NCBI RefSeq assembly: GCF_963966145.1 | Contig: NC_091046.1 | Coordinates: 62,001-126,000, forward strand | Source of the DNA: Tenebrio molitor | Taxonomy: Eukaryota; Arthropoda; Insecta; Coleoptera; Tenebrionidae | DNA: 64,000 bases | Direction: 5' to 3' | Shown: positions 51,369-59,132 of the stretch, one piece after another | How positions within the stretch are numbered: the stretch's first letter is position 1 | How the letters are laid out: every line of letters begins with the position of its first letter | Translations under genes and position numbers: made by a program | The notes under the pieces: model-generated | Seen by the model: only the letters and a program-made list of their open reading frames with translations | Database searches by the model: none | What the model was told of the DNA's origin: nothing

Positions 51369-52716
51369 TTGAAGTTTCAAAACTTTAAACGGCCATAGCT
51401 CCGTTATTAAGCGACTTAGAGCGATGAATTTGGCACCGTTGGATTCCTCTCGTCAAGCAGCTTCTTTTGAGTAAAAAATCTTCGAAAATTAAAAAAAATA
51501 TTTTTTTGCTAATTTCGCAAAAATTTTTATTTTAAAAGAAGCTATTTGACGAGAGGAATCCAACGGTGTAAAATTCATTGCCGTAGCTTGCTTAATAACG
51601 GAGCTATGGCCGTTTAAAGTTTTGAAACTTCAAACGGCCATAACTCCGTTATTAAGCGACTTAGAGCGATGAATTTGGCACCGTTGGATTCCTCTCGTCA
51701 AGCAGCTTCTTTTGAGTCAAAAATCTTCGAAAATTAAAAAAAATATTTTTTTGCGAATTTCGCAAAAATTTTTATTTGAAAAGAAGCTCTTTGACGAGAG
51801 GAATCCAACGGTGTAAAATTCATTGCCGTAGCTTGCTTAATAACGGAGCTATGGCCGTTTAAAGTTTTGAAACTTCAAACGGCCATAACTCCGTTATTAA
51901 GCGACTTAGAGCGATGAATTTGGCACCGTTGGATTCCTCTCGTCAAGCAGCTTCTTTTGAGTCAAAAATCTTCGAAAATTAAAAAAAATATTTTTTTTGC
52001 GAATTTCGCAAAAATTTTTATTTGAAAAGAAGCTCTTTGACGAGAGGAATCCAACGGTGTAAAATTCATTGCCGTAGCTTGCTTAATAACGGAGCTATGG
52101 CCGTTTAAAGTTTTGAAACTTCAAACGGCCATAACTCCGTTATTAAGCGACTTAGAGCGATGAATTTGGCACCGTTGGATTCCTCTCGTCAAGCAGCTTC
52201 TTTTGAGTCAAAAATCTTCGAAAATTAAAAAAAATATTTTTTTTGCGAATTTCGCAAAAATTTTTATTTGAAAAGAAGCTCTTTGACGAGAGGAATCCAA
52301 CGGTGTAAAGTTCATTGCCGTAGCTTGCTTAATAACGGAGCTATGGCCGTTTAAATTTTGAAACTTCAAACGACCATAACTCCGTTATTAAGCGACTTAG
52401 AGCGATGAATTTGGCACCGTTGGATTCCTCTCGTCAAGCAGCTTCTTTTGAGTCAAAAATCTTCGAAAATTAAAAAAAATATTTTTTTGCGAATTTCGCA
52501 AAAATTTTTATTTGAAAAGAAGTTCTTTGACGAGAGGAATCCAACGGTGTAAAATTCATTGCCGTAGCTTGCTTAATAACGGAGCTATGGCCGTTTGAAG
52601 TTTCAAAACTTTAAACGGCCATAGCTCCGTTATTAAGCGACTTAGAGCGATGAATTTGGCACCGTTGGATTCCTCTCGTCAAGCAGCTTCTTTTGAGTAA
52701 AAAATCTTCGAAAGTT

Positions 52717-52856
52717 AAAAATAGTATATTGTGCAATAAGTGCGGGAAGTTGTCTATTGCCCACGAGAGCAGAAGTTGGGCGCACGAACGAAGTGAGTGC
52801 GCTCGTCTGCTCGAGTGGGCAATAGACACCCGCACAAATTGCACATACTATTTTTT
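52717..52856. repeat. Long imperfect hairpin at left end of the Crypton insertion
   Basis: Arms of roughly 65 bp face each other across a short centre near 52785-52795. Left arm blocks AAAAATAGTAT, GTGCGGG and TGTCTATTGCCCAC are matched on the right by GTGGGCAATAGACA, CCCGCAC and ATACTATTTTT, with 3-4-base gaps. The core around GCGCACGAACGAAGTGAGTGCGC is itself palindromic. No clear target duplication is visible because both sides are A/T runs. It could be a foldback MITE or a structured end of the recombinase element. Short open frames crossing it on both strands follow from the symmetry and the flanking satellite and are not genes. Confidence 0.7.
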
Positions 52857-52859
52857 ATT
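52854..52859 (-). terminator. Possible polyadenylation signal of the recombinase gene
   Basis: AATAAA on the minus strand, about 345 bp after the recombinase stop. I see no AATAAA closer, so the MITE would lie within the 3' untranslated region if this is the one used. The motif is common in AT-rich DNA, hence low confidence. Confidence 0.3.
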
Positions 52860-53032
52860 ACGAGTGCGGCGATAAGATTATTAGGCGGCAAAACTCCCCA
52901 AAGAAAAAAAAAACAAAATTAAGTGAAACAAAAATAACTTATATTTCAACTTTAAAAGTTCAGACATTATAATCAATAATCATAAACCACAAGAAATTAG
53001 CAACGTAAAACAAAAAATAGTAAACTAATATA
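52857..53032. other. A-rich 3' region of the recombinase element
   Basis: This AT-rich stretch without a gene lies between the hairpin and the MITE. Its left edge carries GTGCGGCGATAAG at 52864-52876, which resembles in reverse the CTTATCCCGCAC at the far end of the element (54722-54733). The rest is A-rich (AAAGAAAAAAAAAAC near 52900) and would be 3' untranslated or spacer DNA. Confidence 0.5.
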
Positions 53033-53194
53033 CAGTGTTTTTCTTTTGGTTTTTCTCTTTAGTTAATTGTATTTCACTATTTCTCAAAACGATTTCCTAT
53101 CTCTATTAAATGTCGAAGTGACGTAAATATGAAATAGTTTTGAGAAATAGTGAAATAAAATTGACAAAAGAGGAATACCAAAAGAAAAACAGTG
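53033..53194. mobile_element. 162-bp MITE with long inverted repeats and TA duplication
   Basis: Non-coding element bounded by TA at 53031-53032 and 53195-53196. The ends are CAGTGTTTTTCTTTTGGT on the left and ACCAAAAGAAAAACAGTG on the right, complementary except at the third base. The arms stay about 85-90% complementary by eye over about 70 bp (53033-53102 against 53125-53194), including an exact ATTTCACTATTTCTCAAAAC. CA(G/C)TG ends with a TA duplication fit a Tc1/mariner-type MITE. Its ends do not match those of the Tigger element in this window, so that transposase is not an obvious driver. Confidence 0.8.
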
Positions 53195-53201
53195 TAAGAC
53201 C

Positions 53202-53915
53202 TTAATCATTTTTTTTATTAATAATTATAGAAATATTCGGGCAATTGGAGAAATGAAAATTAATACTTTGTGAATTATTACATGTGTTAGAATTTTCAAT
53301 TTCAATGTTTTCTTTTTCTTGTATATGAATATTGATAGGTGATTGGGTCGTTATTTGGTCATTTGGGTTAATTTGGTGGTGTGGTCTTTCTCGTGATGTT
53401 GATGGTTTTTCTGATATGGCGTTAGCGATTTGCTGGCCGATTCGTTTTTTTTGGCACACAGAATCTTCAACGTAACCTTCAGCGACTGTGTTGGATTTCC
53501 ATCCCCCATGCCTCTTAAGAGTCAGCAGATCAGCACCAGAATCAGCCAAAAGAGTCGCAGAAGTTCTTCTGAACGTATGTCCAGTATAAGATTCTGGATC
53601 TTTTAATTTTAAAAATAATGCTACAGTTTTAGGCATACTGCCAAAACTGTTAATGCCAATGACTTGTTGTGAACATCTACCGTCACGATAATTTAAAAAA
53701 AATCTCGTAGTAGACACGTTGTTTGGGCGCAAAATAGCATATTTTTTATATATGTGATAAAAATTATCCGTAACCACAAATGATCTCGGTTTATCATTTT
53801 TAGTTTTCGGAATTTTAACTAGAAGCATGTCACCTTTGTCCTCAATATCATTGACTGTCAAGTCACACAGTTCATGCCTTCTACATGCACCTTGCACTCC
53901 AAAAATTAAAGCTAC
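53202..53915 (-). other. Recombinase exon 2 (catalytic domain)
   Basis: 237 codons plus a TAA at 53204-53202. It opens with VALIFGVQGACRRHELC and carries all catalytic residues. The first codon after VALIFG is GTG, so this exon cannot be a separate gene with a standard start. The stop lies only 5 bp inside the TA that flanks the MITE. Confidence 0.85.
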
Positions 53916-54463
53916 CTGAAAAGAGTAATAAAAAGAAAATTAATAAGTTTTCATATTTATTTGTATATTATCTTAGAATTTTTAGTAAATCTATTTACCT
54001 TTACAGCCAGGAATTTGTTGTCTGGAGCCTCTTGAAGGAATTGATTAATTTGTTCAGGACTTAATACCTGAGCTTTCTTGCTTGTGTAGCCTTTATTTTT
54101 TTGCTTTAGAAAAGCAATTAAATTCGAATGATAAAAAATATTGATATTGTGTTTAATATCGATCATGCTTCGAAGCATTGAATAAGTCGCCCACAAACTT
54201 GACGGCTTATGATTTGTAGCCAGTTCATTAAAATATGCCAAAAAAGTTGATTCCGAAAAGCTTTTAATTTTCCTTTCTGATCGCCATTGCATAAATTTAA
54301 CATAAGCAGCTTCATATTTTGGCCTCGATTTTTGGGGAAGTAAATTGTTCACGACTTCTTTTGCTTTTTCAAGTACCTCCGGTGGTGTAGATTCATCATC
54401 TGTACCTGAGGCATCAGTGTTTACTAGAACTGTCGGAATTCCACTCATTTTCATTCTTTTCAT
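53202..54463 (-). CDS. Crypton tyrosine recombinase, two exons
   Basis: Predicted DNA strand-exchange enzyme for integration and excision of its own element. Coding: 54463-53999 joined to 53915-53202, giving 392 aa. The first in-frame ATG is at 54463, with further ATGs at codons 4 and 6. Exon 1 holds an alpha-helical core-binding (SAM-like) domain, about residues 45-150. Exon 2 holds the catalytic domain with every key residue: R167 (CRRHEL), a Lys in the KTKNDK stretch (likely K194), H268-x-x-R271 (HTFRR), H291 and W294 (RHGGW) and nucleophile Y303 (encoded at 53474-53472). The R271-W294 (23) and W294-Y303 (9) spacings equal those in Cre (R292, W315, Y324). The tail (about 320-392) is polar and low complexity and ends in a beta-like NFHFSNCPNISIII segment. 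No GCR1-type DNA-binding domain is seen. Domains and residues are direct observation; activity and Crypton subgroup are inference. Confidence 0.85.
53916..53998 (-). other. 83-bp phase-0 intron in the recombinase gene
   Basis: Donor AAG|GTAAATAG at 53998 and acceptor TTACTCTTTTCAG|GTAG ending at 53916 match eukaryotic splice consensus, including a pyrimidine tract. Removing it joins ...NKFLAVK to VALIFGVQGACRR... in frame, placing the catalytic arginine motif in the usual hydrophobic context of this fold. Without splicing the exon-1 frame ends 13 codons into the intron, and the downstream frame would have to start at GTG. Confidence 0.85.
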
Positions 54464-54556
54464 TTTCTTTCCTTTTATAAATTCGTAGTTCAGTTTGTCA
54501 CTTTTCACTTGAATGTCACTTTTTGAAAAAAATGTTTTGAGTGTTTTTTTTTTCAA
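53999..54556 (-). other. Recombinase exon 1, full open frame
   Basis: The frame is open from a TTG codon at 54556, directly after two in-frame TAA stops, down to the splice donor. Codons before the ATG at 54463 would encode a lysine-rich stretch with TLKTFF, translated only if a non-ATG start is used. No AG acceptor is visible in the bases just upstream that would supply another first exon. After the ATG there is an acidic/Ser-Thr linker (SGTDDEST) and then the helical core-binding domain (RPKYEAAYVKFMQWR, ATYSMLRSMI). Confidence 0.7.
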
Positions 54557-54740
54557 TTATTAATTAAATAAAAAATTCAAAGATGTCTCTAGCATCGATT
54601 TGCGTGTTTTATTTAAACTTTGCGTGCGACAAGTATGATTTCCGCACGCTAATAAACATTTGACATACGTTTGTGGGCAAACAGCTATTTATCGAACAAA
54701 ATAATGTGCGCCAAGATAGTACTTATCCCGCACGTGTAAA
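54557..54740. promoter_or_regulatory. Right end of the Crypton: 5' flank with two 28-bp palindromes
   Basis: Upstream of the recombinase gene lie two imperfect palindromes of equal length. 54622-54649 has arms GCGTGCG/CGCACGC around a 14-base spacer. 54706-54733 has arms GTGCG/CGCAC around an 18-base spacer. The second sits directly at the satellite junction. Length and layout resemble the core sites bound by a tyrosine-recombinase pair, and overlap with the likely promoter could couple binding to expression; both are inferences. A weak TATA-like TTTAAATAAAA lies on the minus strand near 54610. Confidence 0.5.
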
Positions 54741-57031
54741 AAAAAAATATTTTTTTGCTAATTTCGCAAAAATTTTTATTTGAAAAGAAGCTCTTTGACG
54801 AGAGGAATCCAACGGTGTAAAGTTCATTGCCGTAGCTTGCTTAATAACGGAGCTATGGCCGTTTAAATTTTGAAACTTCAAACGACCATAACTCCGTTAT
54901 TAAGCGACTTAGAGCGATGAATTTGGCACCGTTGGATTCCTCTCGTCAAGCAGCTTCTTTTGAGTCAAAAATCTTCGAAAATTAAAAAAAATATTTTTTT
55001 GCGAATTTCGCAAAAATTTTTATTTGAAAAGAAGTTCTTTGACGAGAGGAATCCAACGGTGTAAAATTCATTGCCGTAGCTTGCTTAATAACGGAGCTAT
55101 GGCCGTTTGAAGTTTCAAAACTTTAAACGGCCATAGCTCCGTTATTAAGCGACTTAGAGCGATGAATTTGGCACCGTTGGATTCCTCTCGTCAAGCAGCT
55201 TCTTTTGAGTAAAAAATCTTCGAAAATTAAAAAAAATATTTTTTTGCTAATTTCGCAAAAATTTTTATTTTAAAAGAAGCTATTTGACGAGAGGAATCCA
55301 ACGGTGTAAAATTCATTGCCGTAGCTTGCTTAATAACGGAGCTATGGCCGTTTAAAGTTTTGAAACTTCAAACGGCCATAACTCCGTTATTAAGCGACTT
55401 AGAGCGATGAATTTGGCACCGTTGGATTCCTCTCGTCAAGCAGCTTCTTTTGAGTCAAAAATCTTCGAAAATTAAAAAAAATATTTTTTTGCGAATTTCG
55501 CAAAAATTTTTATTTGAAAAGAAGCTCTTTGACGAGAGGAATCCAACGGTGTAAAATTCATTGCCGTAGCTTGCTTAATAACGGAGCTATGGCCGTTTAA
55601 AGTTTTGAAACTTCAAACGGCCATAACTCCGTTATTAAGCGACTTAGAGCGATGAATTTGGCACCGTTGGATTCCTCTCGTCAAGCAGCTTCTTTTGAGT
55701 CAAAAATCTTCGAAAATTAAAAAAAATATTTTTTTTGCGAATTTCGCAAAAATTTTTATTTGAAAAGAAGCTCTTTGACGACAGGAATCCAACGGTGTAA
55801 AATTCATTGCCGTAGCTTGCTTAATAACGGAGCTATGGCCGTTTAAAGTTTTGAAACTTCAAACGGCCATAACTCCGTTATTAAGCGACTTAGAGCGATG
55901 AATTTGGCACCGTTGGATTCCTCTCGTCAAGCAGCTTCTTTTGAGTCAAAAATCTTCGAAAATTAAAAAAAATATTTTTTTTGCGAATTTCGCAAAAATT
56001 TTTATTTGAAAAGAAGCTCTTTGACGAGAGGAATCCAACGGTGTAAAGTTCATTGCCGTAGCTTGCTTAATAACGGAGCTATGGCCGTTTAAATTTTGAA
56101 ACTTCAAACGACCATAACTCCGTTATTAAGCGACTTAGAGCGATGAATTTGGCACCGTTGGATTCCTCTCGTCAAGCAGCTTCTTTTGAGTCAAAAATCT
56201 TCGAAAATTAAAAAAAATATTTTTTTGCGAATTTCGCAAAAATTTTTATTTGAAAAGAAGTTCTTTGACGAGAGGAATCCAACGGTGTAAAATTCATTGC
56301 CGTAGCTTGCTTAATAACGGAGCTATGGCCGTTTGAAGTTTCAAAACTTTAAACGGCCATAGCTCCGTTATTAAGCGACTTAGAGCGATGAATTTGGCAC
56401 CGTTGGATTCCTCTCGTCAAGCAGCTTCTTTTGAGTAAAAAATCTTCGAAAGTTAAAAAAAATATTTTTTTGCTAATTTCGCAAAAATTTTTATTTGAAA
56501 AGAAGCTCTTTGACGAGAGGAATCCAACGGTGTAAAGTTCATTGCCGTAGCTTGCTTAATAACGGAGCTATGGCCGTTTAAATTTTGAAACTTCAAACGA
56601 CCATAACTCCGTTATTAAGCGACTTAGAGCGATGAATTTGGCACCGTTGGATTCCTCTCGTCAAGCAGCTTCTTTTGAGTCAAAAATCTTCGAAAATTAA
56701 AAAAAATATTTTTTTGCGAATTTCGCAAAAATTTTCATTTGAAAAGAAGCTCTTTGACGAGAGGAATCCAACGGTGTAAAATTCATTGCCGTAGGTTGCT
56801 TAATAACGGAGCTATGGCCGTTTAAAGTTTTGAAACTTCAAACGGCCATAACTTCGTTATTAAGCGACTTAGAGCGATGAATTTGGCACCGTTGGATTCC
56901 TCTCGTCAAGCAGCTTCTTTTGAGCGAAAAATCTTCGAAAATTAAAAAAAATATTTTTTGCGAATTTCGCACAAATTTTTATTTGAAAAGAAGCTCTTTG
57001 ACGAGAGGAATCCAACGGTGTAAAATTCATT

Positions 57032-57348
57032 GCCGTAGCTTGCTTAATAACGGAGCTATGGCCGTTTAAAGTTTTGAAATTTCAAACGGCCATAACTCCG
57101 TTATTAAGCGACTTAGAGCGATGAATTTGGCGCCGTTGGAAGTTTTGAAACTTCAAACGGCCATAACTCCGTTATTAAGCGACTTAGAGCGATGAATTTG
57201 GCACCGTTGGATTCCTCTCGTCAAGCAGCTTCTTTTGAGTCAAAAATCTTCGAAAATTAAAAAAAATATTTTTTTTGCGAATTTCGCAAAAATTTTTATT
57301 TGAAAAGAAGCTCTTTGACGAGAGGAATCCAACGGTGTAAAGTTCATT
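57032..57348. repeat. Oversized 317-bp satellite unit with 71-bp internal duplication
   Basis: The stretch from AAGTTTTGAAA to CCGTTGGA is present twice in a row (starts 57069 and 57140). The first copy carries the 'ggcgccg' variant and the second 'ggcaccg', so the unit is 317 instead of 246 bp. The copies differ (gaaatttc against gaaacttc), so the second came from another unit rather than from slippage of the first (inference). The same structure is repeated at 58816-59132. Confidence 0.75.
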
Positions 57349-58815
57349 GCCGTAGCTTGCTTAATAACGGAGCTATGGCCGTTTAAATTTTGAAACTTCA
57401 AACGACCATAACTCCGTTATTAAGCGACTTAGAGCGATGAATTTGGCACCGTTGCATTCCTCTCGTCAAGCAGCTTCTTTTGAGTCAAAAATCTTCGAAA
57501 ATTAAAAAAAATATTTTTTTGCGAATTTCGCAAAAATTTTTATTTGAAAAGAAGTTCTTTGACGAGAGGAATCCAACGGTGTAAAATTCATTGCCGTAGC
57601 TTGCTTAATAACGGAGCTATGGCCGTTTGAAGTTTCAAAACTTTAAACGGCCATAACTCCGTTATTAAGCGACTTAGAGCGATGAATTTGGCACCGTTGG
57701 ATTCCTCTCGTCAAGCAGCTTCTTTTGAGTCAAAAATCTTCGAAAATTAAAAAAAATATTTTTTTTGCGAATTTCGCAAAAATTTTTATTTGAAAAGAAG
57801 CTCTTTGACGAGAGGAATCCAACGGTGTAAAGTTCATTGCCGTAGCTTGCTTAATAACGGAGCTATGGCCGTTTAAATTTTGAAACTTCAAACGACCATA
57901 ACTCCGTTATTAAGCGACTTAGAGCGATGAATTTGGCACCGTTGGATTCCTCTCGTCAAGCAGCTTCTTTTGAGTCAAAAATCTTCGAAAATTAAAAAAA
58001 ATATTTTTTTGCGAATTTCGCAAAAATTTTTATTTGAAAAGAAGTTCTTTGACGAGAGGAATCCAACGGTGTAAAATTCATTGCCGTAGCTTGCTTAATA
58101 ACGGAGCTATGGCCGTTTGAAGTTTCAAAACTTTAAACGGCCATAGCTCCGTTATTAAGCGACTTAGAGCGATGAATTTGGCACCGTTGGATTCCTCTCG
58201 TCAAGCAGCTTCTTTTGAGTAAAAAATCTTCGAAAGTTAAAAAAAATATTTTTTTGCTAATTTCGCAAAAATTTTTATTTGAAAAGAAGCTCTTTGACGA
58301 GAGGAATCCAACGGTGTAAAGTTCATTGCCGTAGCTTGCTTAATAACGGAGCTATGGCCGTTTAAATTTTGAAACTTCAAACGACCATAACTCCGTTATT
58401 AAGCGACTTAGAGCGATGAATTTGGCACCGTTGGATTCCTCTCGTCAAGCAGCTTCTTTTGAGTCAAAAATCTTCGAAAATTAAAAAAAATATTTTTTTG
58501 CGAATTTCGCAAAAATTTTCATTTGAAAAGAAGCTCTTTGACGAGAGGAATCCAACGGTGTAAAATTCATTGCCGTAGGTTGCTTAATAACGGAGCTATG
58601 GCCGTTTAAAGTTTTGAAACTTCAAACGGCCATAACTTCGTTATTAAGCGACTTAGAGCGATGAATTTGGCACCGTTGGATTCCTCTCGTCAAGCAGCTT
58701 CTTTTGAGCGAAAAATCTTCGAAAATTAAAAAAAATATTTTTTGCGAATTTCGCACAAATTTTTATTTGAAAAGAAGCTCTTTGACGAGAGGAATCCAAC
58801 GGTGTAAAATTCATT

Positions 58816-59132
58816 GCCGTAGCTTGCTTAATAACGGAGCTATGGCCGTTTAAAGTTTTGAAATTTCAAACGGCCATAACTCCGTTATTAAGCGACTTAG
58901 AGCGATGAATTTGGCGCCGTTGGAAGTTTTGAAACTTCAAACGGCCATAACTCCGTTATTAAGCGACTTAGAGCGATGAATTTGGCACCGTTGGATTCCT
59001 CTCGTCAAGCAGCTTCTTTTGAGTCAAAAATCTTCGAAAATTAAAAAAAATATTTTTTTTGCGAATTTCGCAAAAATTTTTATTTGAAAAGAAGCTCTTT
59101 GACGAGAGGAATCCAACGGTGTAAAGTTCATT
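58816..59132. repeat. Second 317-bp satellite unit
   Basis: Same 71-bp internal duplication as at 57032-57348, carried along in the 1784-bp tandem duplication; the junction 'ccgttggaagttttg' is at about 58922. Confidence 0.75.

Larger units (their letters stand above)
2458..52716. repeat. Main 245-bp inverted-dimer satellite array
   Basis: An uninterrupted array of about 205 units of 245-246 bp, measured from the spacing of GCCGTAG(C/G)TTGC (2539, 2785, 3031, 3276, 3522 and onward). Units differ by a few substitutions and by A/T-run lengths. Diagnostic variants include 'gctcgctt', 'gtaggttgc', 'ggcgccgttgg', 'cgcacaaat', 'gataaatttgg', 'ctctcgccaag' and 'aaacttttggaaattc'. These combine into nested higher-order repeats. 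The only open frames are 64-82 codon shadows on the minus strand that recur with the repeat. No gene, promoter or RNA gene is visible. Location (centromeric, pericentromeric or other heterochromatin) cannot be told from sequence. Confidence 0.97.
52717..54740 (-). mobile_element. Crypton-type tyrosine-recombinase transposon (composite insertion)
   Basis: About 2.0 kb of non-satellite DNA interrupts one unit between '...cttcgaaagtt' (ends 52716) and 'tatttttttgcta...' (from about 54748). Unoccupied units with the same 'gaaagtt' variant occur near 56455 and 58239. In the empty site GTT is followed by eight A and TATTTTTTT. The left junction keeps five A and the right junction has ten A after CGTGT, so a short shared TAAAA(A) flanks the insert and exact ends are ambiguous. 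The cargo is a single split gene for a tyrosine recombinase. There is no reverse transcriptase, RNase H or DDE transposase, which excludes DIRS/Ngaro elements and argues for a Crypton. No long terminal inverted repeat joins the two ends. GTGCGG-containing motifs cluster at both. The hairpin at the left end may be part of it or a separate MITE. Confidence 0.8.

Noticed and set aside
2458..52716. CRISPR array
   Set aside because: There are no unique spacers between repeats, the repeats are 245 bp and abut directly, and the setting is eukaryotic.
52611..52875. Short frames across the hairpin on both strands
   Set aside because: They run from satellite into the hairpin, mirror each other because of the symmetry, and resemble no protein.
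53202..53897. Two separate recombinase genes, or a frameshifted pseudogene
   Set aside because: The apparent starts are GTG and TTG, while strong splice sites at 53998 and 53916 join the parts in phase and complete the fold. One spliced gene is simpler.
52717..54740. Bacterial or phage integrase, or a DIRS/Ngaro retroelement
   Set aside because: An intron and satellite flanks exclude a bacterial origin of the locus, and no reverse transcriptase or RNase H is present.
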